The notes below the pieces were generated by a model that saw only the letters and a program-made list of their open reading frames with translations, made no database searches and was not told the DNA's origin. Both the position numbers and the translations under genes were made by a program. Below, one piece after another: positions 1-5,811 of a stretch of DNA of 5,925 bases. The DNA comes from an uncultured Bacteroidales bacterium (GTDB lineage: Bacteria; Bacteroidota; Bacteroidia; Bacteroidales; Muribaculaceae). The first letter of the stretch is position 1. The number at the start of each line of letters is the position of its first letter. The stretch lies in assembly GCA_900554845.1 (NCBI GenBank), contig USIY01000151.1, positions 1 to 5,925 of the forward strand, read 5' to 3'.

Positions 1-1443
1 CTTGCGTTCCTCGGGGGCGTTGCCTTTCTGCACCTCCGACCCGCATACTTCAAGCGATTCCTCGGTGTGCTCTTTGCTCGATCCGGTGGCACCTCCGATA
101 CCGTCACGGCCGGTGCGGCCTCCGAACATCAGCACCACGTCGCCGGGCTGCGGCGATTCACGCCGTACAGCATCGGCGGGAACGGCACCAACTACGGCGC
201 CCACTTCCAATCGCTTGGCGGTGTATCCCGGATGGAATATCTCTCGGACATGGCCGGTGGCCAGACCTATCTGGTTGCCGTAGGAGGAGTATCCTGCGGC
301 TGCGCCGCGGGTGATGACGCGCTGCGGCAGTTTGCCGGGAAGAGTGTCGGCCACGGGTGCGTAGATGTCGCCGGCGCCTGTGACGCGCATGGCCTGGTAG
401 ACGTAGGCGCGGCCCGACAGCGGATCGCGGATTGCGCCGCCAAGACATGTGGAGGCGCCTCCGAAGGGCTCGATTTCGGTGGGGTGGTTATGGGTTTCGT
501 TTTTGAACTGCAGCAACCAGCGTTCTGTCTTTCCGTCCACGTCGAGATCAACGTAAATGGAACAAGCGTTGTTTTCCTCGCTCTGCTCCAGGTCGTCGAG
601 CTTGCCGTTTGCACGGAGCCAGCGGGCGCCGACAGTGGCCAGGTCCATAAGATGGAGGGGCTTCTCGTCGCGGCCGAGCTCATGGCGCATGTCTTTCCAG
701 ATTTGCAGCGCGTCACGGATATCGTCGGCTACGGGACTGTCCTCTACAGTAATGTCCTTCAGACGGGTGGTGAAAGTGGTGTGACGGCAGTGGTCGCTCC
801 AATATGTGTCGAGTATGCGGATTTCGGTCTCCATGGGGTCGCGGCCTTCGGAAGAGAAGTATTTCACGGCTTCCATGAGGTCGTCGGTGCTCATGGCCAA
901 ACCCATGCTTTGGCGTAGCCTGTCTGCTCCATCGCGGTCCATCTTGATGAATCCTTCGATGACGCCCACCGGAGTTTCCGCGCCGCGTTCGGGAAGAGCC
1001 AGACGGTTCATGTCTTTCTCACGGTTCTCCACGGCGTTTATAAGGTAATGCGCCACCCGTTGACGCTGCTCGTCGGTGAGAGTGTCGTCGAAGATGTAAA
1101 GACGCGCCGAGGTCACCTCGATGTCGGCGCCCGGCTCCACGAGCTTCACGCATGCCGCGGCGGCGTTGGCGCGCTGGTCGAACTGACCGGGCAACGGCTC
1201 CACGGCAAGGTAAGGGGCCGAAGTCAGGTCGATGTCGTCGCTGACGGTGTCGGTGGCTTTCTCTCCGAATACGGCGTAGCGGGTTTTGTCAAGAAGTTCG
1301 GGAGTAAAACCGAACAGGTCGTAAACAGCCACGATGCGCAGGTCCTTCAGGCCAAGGCCCAGCGTGGTGTTGAGCTCGCGGCGCAGGCTCTGTGCCTCGC
1401 TGCGGAACTCAGGTCGTTTTTCTACGAATATTCTGTTGGCCAT
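1..1443 (-). CDS. purL: Phosphoribosylformylglycinamidine synthase (FGAM synthase), N-terminal part
   Basis: PurL converts FGAR, ATP and glutamine to FGAM, the fourth step of de novo purine synthesis, in the cytoplasm. The frame is open from an ATG at 1443 to the window edge, giving 481 residues with no stop. Seen directly: an N-terminal PurS-like region (about 1-150), the motif SDHCRH at 216-221, the ATP-domain signature NETHNHPTEIEPFGGAS at 315-331, the segment GGAIRDPLSGR at 335-345, and a Gly-rich stretch GGRTGRDGIGGATGSS at 441-456. These fit the large single-chain PurL, usually about 1,230-1,300 residues, so the second ATPase-like half and the C-terminal glutaminase lie outside the window. 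The start MANRIFVEKRPEF directly follows purE by 8 bp with no Shine-Dalgarno sequence, suggesting one purE-purL transcript. The only incompleteness is the window edge. Confidence 0.97.
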   Translation of the reverse strand, partial: MANRIFVEKRPEFRSEAQSLRRELNTTLGLGLKDLRIVAVYDLFGFTPELLDKTRYAVFGEKATDTVSDDIDLTSAPYLAVEPLPGQFDQRANAAAACVKLVEPGADIEVTSARLYIFDDTLTDEQRQRVAHYLINAVENREKDMNRLALPERGAETPVGVIEGFIKMDRDGADRLRQSMGLAMSTDDLMEAVKYFSSEGRDPMETEIRILDTYWSDHCRHTTFTTRLKDITVEDSPVADDIRDALQIWKDMRHELGRDEKPLHLMDLATVGARWLRANGKLDDLEQSEENNACSIYVDLDVDGKTERWLLQFKNETHNHPTEIEPFGGASTCLGGAIRDPLSGRAYVYQAMRVTGAGDIYAPVADTLPGKLPQRVITRGAAAGYSSYGNQIGLATGHVREIFHPGYTAKRLEVGAVVGAVPADAVRRESPQPGDVVLMFGGRTGRDGIGGATGSSKEHTEESLEVCGSEVQKGNAPEERK

Positions 1444-1451
1444 AAAGCTTA

Positions 1452-1919
1452 TTAAATTACAGTTTCAAGGACTTTACGCGTTTGTTCGGCGCGGAAGTCC
1501 GCGAGTTTTGCGGCGATATTTACATCCGAGACTGCCATTATTTCAGCGGCCAGGATTGCGGCGTTCTTGGCGCCGTCGATGGCGACGGTAGCCACGGGTA
1601 TTCCGCTGGGCATCTGTACTGTGGACAGCAGGGAGTCGATGCCGCGGAGGGCCTGGGACATGATCGGCACTCCGATAACTGGAAGGGTGGTGTGCGCGGC
1701 CACTACTCCGGCAAGATGCGCGGCGCCTCCGGCCGCGGCGATAAATACGCAGAAACCTTTCTCACGGGCATCCTTCAGCCATTCTTCCAAAGCCGCAGGC
1801 GTGCGGTGGGCGCTGAACACCCGCTTGTCATATTCTATGCCGAATTTATCCAGCATCTCAAAGGTTCCCTTCATGACGTTAAGGTCCGACGCCGAACCCA
1901 TAACCACTCCAACTTTCAT
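1452..1919 (-). CDS. purE: N5-carboxyaminoimidazole ribonucleotide mutase (class I PurE)
   Basis: PurE moves the carboxyl group of N5-CAIR to carbon to give CAIR in de novo purine synthesis; class I enzymes act together with PurK, which is not in this window. The 155-residue product has the usual length. Visible signatures are the phosphate-binding loop GSASD at 8-12, SAHRTP at 36-41 with the catalytic His38, AAAGGAAHLAG at 61-71, GVP at 83-85, and DSLLSTVQMPSGIPV at 95-109, followed by GAKNAA at 116-121. The start MKVGVVMGSASD is the standard family N-terminus, so the ATG at 1919 is secure. The leader is A/T-rich without a Shine-Dalgarno sequence. purL follows after 8 bp. A terminator-like hairpin ends only about 26 nt upstream of the start, which matters for how this pair is expressed. 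Confidence 0.98.
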   Translation of the reverse strand: MKVGVVMGSASDLNVMKGTFEMLDKFGIEYDKRVFSAHRTPAALEEWLKDAREKGFCVFIAAAGGAAHLAGVVAAHTTLPVIGVPIMSQALRGIDSLLSTVQMPSGIPVATVAIDGAKNAAILAAEIMAVSDVNIAAKLADFRAEQTRKVLETVI

Positions 1920-1943
1920 GTTATTAACCTTAATGTTTGAAAT

Positions 1944-1990
1944 GTTAAAAAATAAATGCGCAGGCGCCCGACATGGCCGGGCGCCTGCGT
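1944..1990 (-). terminator. Intrinsic terminator or attenuator between tRNA-Leu and purE
   Basis: A perfect 12-bp GC-rich stem (CGCAGGCGCCCG at 1959-1970 with CGGGCGCCTGCG at 1978-1989) encloses a 7-nt loop. On the minus strand it is followed directly by ATTTATTTTTT (1957-1947), a U-rich tail. This is a textbook intrinsic terminator for RNA coming from the tRNA-Leu side. It lies only about 26-38 nt before the purE ATG, so it may instead act as a leader attenuator of purE-purL. The structure is seen; the choice between roles is inference. Confidence 0.8.
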
Positions 1991-2159
1991 GTCCTAATTC
2001 GTTTCACTGTGTACGGTGGCATGGGCGCAATTTGTTCGCACACGTTCTGTCTGCCGCATGTCCCTCGAACGGAACAGATCACGGCATACAGGTCGGAACT
2101 GCTTACAAATAGTTGCTTTGCCAATCATAACAATGTGCGGCACACCGGGCGCCGCAATG
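1991..2159 (-). other. Spacer after tRNA-Leu with a small trailer hairpin
   Basis: This roughly 170-nt stretch holds no gene I can support. On the minus strand a 45-codon frame starts at ATG 2131, but it has no recognisable motif and runs through likely tRNA trailer sequence. A small hairpin (TGCGGC at 2136-2141 with GCCGCA at 2151-2156, 9-nt loop) begins 4 nt after the tRNA discriminator base; it has no U-tract and could mark the processed trailer. The best promoter-like box facing purE is TATGATTG (5 of 6 consensus positions) near 2124-2131, with no convincing upstream element. I see no riboswitch that I recognise. Confidence 0.4.
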
Positions 2160-2244
2160 TACAGAAAGTGGGACTCGAACCCACACAGCACTTCCGTGCC
2201 AAGGGATTTTAAGTCCCTCGTGTCTACCATTCCACCATTTCTGC
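2160..2244 (-). tRNA. trnL(uaa): tRNA-Leu with anticodon UAA
   Basis: The 85-nt gene folds as a class II tRNA that reads the leucine codon UUA. The acceptor stem is GCAGAAA with TTTCTGT, including a G1-U72 wobble also found in the equivalent E. coli tRNA, and the discriminator base is A at 2160. The D-arm region reads TGGTGGAATGGTAGACAC. The anticodon stem AGGGA/TCCCT encloses the loop CTTAAAA, placing TAA at 2211-2209. The long variable arm has a GCAC/GTGC stem with loop GGAA, which is typical of leucine. The T-arm is GTGGG TTCGAGT CCCAC. CCA is not encoded; the next bases are CAT. A promoter lies about 40 nt upstream on the same strand. Confidence 0.97.
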
Positions 2245-2284
2245 AAATCAGAATCTCCTTGACGGACTGCTTCCGATTAGACTG

Positions 2285-2316
2285 CAAAGTTATAAAAAAA
2301 ATCTGAATTGACGAAA
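2285..2316 (-). promoter_or_regulatory. Bacteroidota-type promoter for tRNA-Leu
   Basis: On the minus strand the box TAACTTTG (2292-2285) matches the Bacteroidota -7 consensus TAnnTTTG at every fixed position. TTTC (2316-2313) lies 20 nt upstream and matches the -33 TTTG box at three of four positions. The spacer contains a run of eight T. Transcription would start near 2278, leaving a leader of about 35 nt before the mature tRNA 5' end at 2244. The match is seen; use of the promoter is inferred. Confidence 0.75.
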
Positions 2317-2463
2317 TTTTAACTATGCCGGAACCGCGCTGTTTATATTCAATTCTATCCACCTCAGGAGTATTATGCGGAATATATTAATTCGAGGCCA
2401 TAGTGTATGTTGATATTAAATTTATTTAACAACAAAATGCCTATAGTTGGCAGTGTGTCCGGA

Positions 2464-2471
2464 TAATTTTG
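2464..2471 (+). promoter_or_regulatory. Promoter -7 box for the plus-strand unknown gene
   Basis: TAATTTTG fits the Bacteroidota -7 consensus TAnnTTTG fully and would start transcription about 23 nt before the ATG at 2501, a sensible leader length. The -33 side is weak: the nearest TTG-like element (TTGG, 2447-2450) is only 13 nt upstream, too close for the usual spacing of about 19-20 nt. The box supports the reality of the 2501 gene and of its start. The region between this box and the tRNA promoter (2317-2463) is A/T-rich and shows nothing else I can name. Confidence 0.5.
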
Positions 2472-2500
2472 CAGTGTAAAACCAAATAAACGGATAAGCT

Positions 2501-2947
2501 ATGACATCAACGGCAAACAGCTACGGAATGGAGCGGGCGATAGCGGAGGGACGCTACCGTCTGAACGAGAACCGTACTGGAATGATAGTGGGAACGAGTG
2601 AGATGCCGCGTCGCGTACGGATTCCGACAGGGACGGGACATCCAATGAAATACGGCGACAGGATATTTATCCGTCTTGAGGTGCCATACGGGCGGGGGAT
2701 GAATTTCTGCACGGAGGAAGTCTCGGATATGACGGAAGTTCTGGGCGTGGTACGCGAGCGTACCAGAGGCATGCAGGGCCTTTACAAGCTGGTGGTGCGC
2801 AACGCCACGGAGGGATGGTCGCTGGAGCGTCCTTTGAAACTCTATCCTTCGCGTTTCGCCCCACGCGGACTCGGCAACGTCCGTATCCACGAACCGACGC
2901 CCGCGGCACAGACATCACGTATGCTCATGCCTTGGGAGGCATGTTGA
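2501..2947 (+). CDS. Arginine-rich protein of unknown function (148 aa)
   Basis: I do not recognise this protein. The frame runs from ATG 2501 to TGA 2947 and is the only plausible plus-strand gene here. It has 19 Arg but only 3 Lys, 13 Glu and 2 Asp, so it is basic overall. There is no signal peptide and no membrane segment, so it is probably cytoplasmic. Residues about 26-115 look like a compact, mostly beta domain, with YGDRIFIRLEVPYGRG at 51-66 and NATEGWSLERPLKLYPSRF at 101-119. The tail (120-148) is Pro/Ala-rich and probably disordered. Cysteines are at 70 and at the last position, 148. Its own promoter-like box lies 30 nt upstream. It converges on the aldolase gene with a 13-bp gap. 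Compared with its neighbours it uses more GGA, GGG and ATA codons, hinting at low expression or a different history. Small nucleic-acid-binding protein is a possibility from charge alone, not a call. Confidence 0.7.
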   Translation: MTSTANSYGMERAIAEGRYRLNENRTGMIVGTSEMPRRVRIPTGTGHPMKYGDRIFIRLEVPYGRGMNFCTEEVSDMTEVLGVVRERTRGMQGLYKLVVRNATEGWSLERPLKLYPSRFAPRGLGNVRIHEPTPAAQTSRMLMPWEAC

Positions 2948-2949
2948 GC
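2923..2949. other. Hairpin at the convergent gene ends
   Basis: CATGCCT (2926-2932) pairs with AGGCATG (2937-2943) around a 4-nt loop, and GCT/AGC (2923-2925 with 2947-2949) can extend it past a 3-nt bulge. It overlaps the stop codon of the plus-strand gene and lies about 12 nt beyond the stop of the minus-strand aldolase gene. Neither strand has a U-tract after it, so it is not a classical terminator, but nothing else between the two genes could end transcription. Confidence 0.4.
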
Positions 2950-2960
2950 TGTGTCCCGGA

Positions 2961-4007
2961 TCACTCTGCGGAAGAAGCCTTGGATATCGCGACAGCCAGA
3001 CCTTTAATGTCGGAATCGGCGGTGGCCCATGAGGTCACGAAGCGGACGGGTGTGGATTCGGGTCCACGGGGTCCCCACAGCTCGAACCGGACGGATTCCC
3101 AAAGACGGTCGATGACGTTGTTGGGGAGCACAAAGAACTGCTGGTTGGTGGGGGAGTCCACAAACAGAGGATAACCCATGTCGAGCATTATTTTCCGTAA
3201 ATTCTGAGCCGCTGCAACTGCCTTACGTGAATATTTCATGTATAGGCCGTCGGTGAACAGTGTAAGAAACTGCAGGCCCAAAAGACGACCTTTGGCAAGC
3301 ATGGCTCCGTGCTGTTTTATCAGAGACGTGATGCGCGGAATGATGTTCGGGTCCTTTGATACGATAGCCTCGCCGAACAGCGCCCCCTGCTTGGTGCCTC
3401 CTATGTAGAAAATATCGGACAACGCTGCGATGTCTTTCAGCGTCACGTCACTTGCAGACGACGCCAGCCCGTAGCCCAGACGGGCGCCGTCTATGTAAAG
3501 AGGAATATGGTGCTTATGGCACACGCGATAGATATCCTCCAGTTCCTTGCGAGTGTAGATTGTGCCGAGTTCGGTAGGGAAGGAGATATAGACCATTCCC
3601 GGCTCCACCATATGCTCCCAGGTGTCGTCGGCGAAGAATGAAGCGACATATTGATCGATGTCGGATGCGGATATCTTGCCGTCGGCAGTGGTCAACGTCA
3701 GAACCTTGTGGCCGAAGGCTTCTATGGTACCGGCCTCATGGACATTGATGTGGGATGTCTCCGCGGCAAGCACGCCTTGACATTTGCCGAGCAATCCGTC
3801 CACCACCACAGAGTTGGCCTCGGTACCGCCGATGACGAATTTTACTTGCCCTTGTTCCAGCCCGCACGCCTCAAGAATTTTCTTTTCAGCTGCCTTGCAA
3901 TATATGTCCTGACCATAGCCTGGCGTGCATTCCATATTGGTGCGTTCCAGCTCAGCCATGATTTCAGGCACGGCGCCACACATATAGTCGCTTTTGAAAA
4001 ATACCAT
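2961..4007 (-). CDS. Threonine aldolase family PLP-dependent enzyme
   Basis: The family (beta-eliminating lyase/threonine aldolase, fold type I PLP enzymes) typically splits L-threonine or allo-threonine to glycine and acetaldehyde in the cytoplasm. The 348 residues match the usual length of about 340. Visible signatures are SD at 6-7, TPGYGQD at 28-34, the cofactor-binding GGTEAN at 60-65, His86 in ETSHINVHEAG, where a ring-stacking His is expected, DGARLGYG at 173-180 with Asp173 for the pyridine nitrogen, the PLP-lysine motif GGTKQGALFGEA at 203-214 with Lys206, and a C-terminal VRFVTSWAT at 321-329 with Arg322 for the substrate carboxylate. The start at 4007 puts the SD motif at the usual depth. 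It is probably last in a murI-TPR-aldolase transcript, 48 bp after the TPR gene. Substrate specificity cannot be read from sequence, so I give no gene symbol. Confidence 0.92.
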   Translation of the reverse strand: MVFFKSDYMCGAVPEIMAELERTNMECTPGYGQDIYCKAAEKKILEACGLEQGQVKFVIGGTEANSVVVDGLLGKCQGVLAAETSHINVHEAGTIEAFGHKVLTLTTADGKISASDIDQYVASFFADDTWEHMVEPGMVYISFPTELGTIYTRKELEDIYRVCHKHHIPLYIDGARLGYGLASSASDVTLKDIAALSDIFYIGGTKQGALFGEAIVSKDPNIIPRITSLIKQHGAMLAKGRLLGLQFLTLFTDGLYMKYSRKAVAAAQNLRKIMLDMGYPLFVDSPTNQQFFVLPNNVIDRLWESVRFELWGPRGPESTPVRFVTSWATADSDIKGLAVAISKASSAE

Positions 4008-4055
4008 ATCTCTTCAGTTGTTTTGTTGTTGAAAGGGAATCCGGAAAGCAAACCA

Positions 4056-4328
4056 TCAAGGATTATACAGATCCTTGTTGTAGAAATCAAGGATTGAGTT
4101 TGCCGCGTCGAGCGCGGCTTGTGCCCTCTTGGAATTCGGATCAAGCTTCAAGGCGCTAAGATAGTCGTTGATCGCGAGGTCCCGGTGTCCGGCGCCGAAA
4201 TGTTTCATGCCGCGCAGCACGTAGGCGTCGGCATCGGACGGATGCACGGCGATGTATTCATTTATTTTAGCTATGGCCTCGTTGGCGTTGAGCATCTTTA
4301 CAGAGGCGTTGAGTTCTTCATATGTCAT
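4056..4328 (-). CDS. Small tetratricopeptide-repeat (TPR) protein
   Basis: A 90-residue all-helical protein. Residues about 15-75 form TPR-like helix pairs: NEAIAKINEYIAVHPSDADA (15-34) ends one unit, and AYVLRGMKHFGAGHRDLAIN (34-53) with DYLSALKLDPNS (54-65) forms a clear full repeat with the usual small residues, bulky residues and closing Pro. A last helix ends in NKDLYNP. TPRs are protein-binding scaffolds; the partner is not shown. There is no signal peptide or membrane segment, so it should be cytoplasmic. It lies 27 bp after murI and 48 bp before the aldolase gene on the same strand with no terminator visible on either side, so co-transcription is likely. With little more than one complete repeat it is short for a stand-alone TPR protein but not visibly truncated. 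The start at ATG 4328 has an A-rich leader. Confidence 0.87.
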   Translation of the reverse strand: MTYEELNASVKMLNANEAIAKINEYIAVHPSDADAYVLRGMKHFGAGHRDLAINDYLSALKLDPNSKRAQAALDAANSILDFYNKDLYNP

Positions 4329-4355
4329 GACTGTTCTTTTTTGTTATATAAACAA

Positions 4356-5165
4356 TCAAAGTGATATTTTTTCCGCATGGACTGAGTCCCCGACAAAAAG
4401 GGTGGCGAGAGGGTCGAATTTCTCCGTGGATTCAGTGGTGCCGTATTTTATAGTTCCGTTTTTTGAGCATCTGATGTCGATTTCGGGATGGCGGCGCAGG
4501 TAATCCTTAAGACTTGCCGCCACAAGTTCCCCTTGCGGCACTATGTTTATACCCTCAGGGGCGTATTCCTTGATCTTTGGCAAAAGAATGGGATAATGAG
4601 TGCATCCCAAAAGCAAAGTGTCGATTTTGGGATCCCGCTCCAGAATCTGGTCGATATATTTCTTCACGTACCAGTCGGCGCCGTCATTCTGGGCTTCGCC
4701 GCTTTCCACAATCGGCACCCACATCGGACATGCCTGCTCGGTGATGGTGATGTCAGGATGTATCTTGGCGATTTCCATTTCATAACTGTGGCTGTTGACA
4801 GTTCCGGGAGTGGCAAGAAGTCCCACATGTCGGGATGCAGTTATGTCTCCTACTTCCTCCACGGTTGGACGGATCACCCCCAATACACGTCGGTCAGGCC
4901 ACTTGTCCGGCAAGACGTTCTGTTGGATGGACCGCAATGCTTTTGCGGATGCCGTGTTGCATGCCAGAATCACCAGCGGACAACCCTGACGGAACAAATA
5001 GTCGACAGCCTGACGAGTAAAATCGTAGACAATGTCGAAACTTCGGGTGCCGTAGGGAGCCCGGGCATTGTCGCCCAAATACAGATAATCATATTCCGGC
5101 AGGAGCCGGCGGATTTGTTTCAATATTGTCAGGCCTCCGTATCCGGAGTCGAAAACACCGATCAT
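4356..5165 (-). CDS. murI: Glutamate racemase
   Basis: MurI interconverts L- and D-glutamate without a cofactor, supplying D-Glu for the second residue of the peptidoglycan stem peptide. The 269-residue product has the normal length. The N-terminal FDSGYGGLT (5-13) carries the catalytic-site Asp6 and Ser7. YLGDNARAPYG is at 29-39. The two catalytic cysteines are visible: Cys69 in ILACNTASA (66-74) and Cys188 in GCTHYP (187-192). The segment ACPMWVPIVESGE at 145-157 is also family-typical. The start MIGVFDSG leaves no room for a longer N-terminus and is certain. It follows an OmpH/Skp gene, as is common in Bacteroidota, but a terminator lies between them, so its expression depends on read-through or on a promoter I cannot see. 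The TPR gene follows after 27 bp. Confidence 0.98.
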   Translation of the reverse strand: MIGVFDSGYGGLTILKQIRRLLPEYDYLYLGDNARAPYGTRSFDIVYDFTRQAVDYLFRQGCPLVILACNTASAKALRSIQQNVLPDKWPDRRVLGVIRPTVEEVGDITASRHVGLLATPGTVNSHSYEMEIAKIHPDITITEQACPMWVPIVESGEAQNDGADWYVKKYIDQILERDPKIDTLLLGCTHYPILLPKIKEYAPEGINIVPQGELVAASLKDYLRRHPEIDIRCSKNGTIKYGTTESTEKFDPLATLFVGDSVHAEKISL

Positions 5166-5192
5166 AAACTTCTGATATGGATATGCTCAAAT

Positions 5193-5224
5193 AAAAAAAG
5201 CGAGACACTGAGGGTCCCGCTTTT
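5193..5224 (-). terminator. Intrinsic terminator after the OmpH/Skp gene
   Basis: On the minus strand an 11-bp stem (5224-5214 with 5206-5196, containing AAAAGCGGGAC and GTCTCGCTTTT with one G-U pair) closes a 7-nt loop. The 3' arm runs into a continuous stretch of seven T (5199-5193). It begins 18 nt after the OmpH stop and ends 27 nt before the murI start, so it should limit transcription from the chaperone gene into murI. On the plus strand only four T follow the stem, so it acts mainly on minus-strand RNA. Confidence 0.82.
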
Positions 5225-5242
5225 ATGAATTCAGAGAAAGAT

Positions 5243-5758
5243 TTATTTCAGACCCAGCTTGGCCTTGACGGCAGCGGTGATATCCTCAACCGGTGACGCA
5301 TGATAGTAAATGAGCTGGGGATTGTAGTCCTGAATCAGAGAATATCCGCCCTCTTTGCCTACAGCTTCGATGGCCGTGCGGATCTTCTGTACGATGGGAG
5401 CCATAAGTTCCTGCTGCATTTTGGCCAGGTCCTCCTGAGCGCTCTGCTCGAACTGAGCCATCTTCTGCTGATAATCGTTGAGTTCGCGGGTCTTGCGGTC
5501 CTTGATGGCCTGAAGCTCGTCGGGCTTCATCGCCTGATATTCGTCATAGAGACGCTTCATTTCCTCGCCGAGTTTCTGATATTCAGTTTTGTATTTCTCG
5601 GAAGCTTCGCCCATCTTGGTCTGTGCGGCGGTGCTTTCAGGCATGGCGGGGAGAATAGTGCTTACGTCCACCAGGCCGATCTTGACTGTCTGGGCAGAGG
5701 CATTCGCGAATGGAATGGCCATCAGCACAGCCAGAGTCAGTAAAATTTTCTTGAACAT
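5243..5758 (-). CDS. OmpH/Skp family periplasmic chaperone
   Basis: Skp/OmpH proteins are trimeric periplasmic chaperones that hold unfolded outer-membrane proteins on their way to the BAM complex. The 171-residue precursor has a clear signal peptide: KK at 3-4, a hydrophobic core at about 5-17, and ASA before a likely cut at 22/23. The mature protein starts with a short beta strand (VKIGLVDVSTIL, 25-36). Residues about 45-120 then form a long charged coiled coil rich in K, E and Q, the tentacle helices. The C-terminus (PQLIYYHASPVEDITAAVKAKLG) returns to the body domain. This order is diagnostic of the family. The protein upstream ends in the same pattern, so this is the second of a tandem pair. 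Its own promoter lies about 54-85 nt upstream and a terminator follows, so it can be expressed as a single gene. Confidence 0.95.
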   Translation of the reverse strand: MFKKILLTLAVLMAIPFANASAQTVKIGLVDVSTILPAMPESTAAQTKMGEASEKYKTEYQKLGEEMKRLYDEYQAMKPDELQAIKDRKTRELNDYQQKMAQFEQSAQEDLAKMQQELMAPIVQKIRTAIEAVGKEGGYSLIQDYNPQLIYYHASPVEDITAAVKAKLGLK

Positions 5759-5811
5759 TTTATTATTCTTAATTTGGTTTTCTGAAAAGTTGAAAATCGC
5801 GTTTCAGTTGG

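Noticed and set aside
67..918. Long plus-strand open frame (283 codons) opposite purL
   Set aside because: The minus-strand frame encodes unmistakable PurL motifs across the whole stretch. The plus-strand translation has no family features and is a shadow of GC-rich codons.
1482..2112. Two overlapping plus-strand frames opposite purE
   Set aside because: They lie antisense to conserved PurE, show no motifs and have no promoter-like box.
1994..2362. Minus-strand 122-codon frame and plus-strand frames running through the tRNA
   Set aside because: They read straight through tRNA-Leu; the peptide GGMVDTRDLKSLG is the well-known false translation of a leucine tRNA.
2361..2413. 12-codon plus-strand ORF at 2375-2413 preceded by AGGAG, as a leader peptide
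   Set aside because: It lies upstream of the likely start of transcription for the 2501 gene, and this group rarely relies on Shine-Dalgarno sequences. Chance is more likely.
2160..2500. tRNA-Leu as an integration site for a mobile element carrying the unknown gene
   Set aside because: There is no integrase and no duplicated tRNA 3' end, and the unknown gene lies on the 5' side of the tRNA, whereas integration usually uses the 3' end.
4055..4095. Direct repeat ATCAAGGATT (4055-4064 and 4086-4095) and inverted repeat CAAGGAT/ATCCTTG (4057-4077) at the end of the TPR gene
   Set aside because: Short, no U-tract after the stem, and mostly inside coding sequence; not convincing as a terminator or as a mobile-element scar.
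4357..4364. TCACTTTG (minus) at the end of murI as a promoter for the TPR gene
   Set aside because: It matches five of six fixed positions of TAnnTTTG, but no -33-like box lies 19-20 nt upstream and it overlaps the murI stop.
5782..5807. CTGAAA/TTTCAG inverted repeat in the leader of the OmpH/Skp gene
   Set aside because: A 6-bp A/T-rich stem with a 14-nt loop is too weak to propose a regulatory structure.
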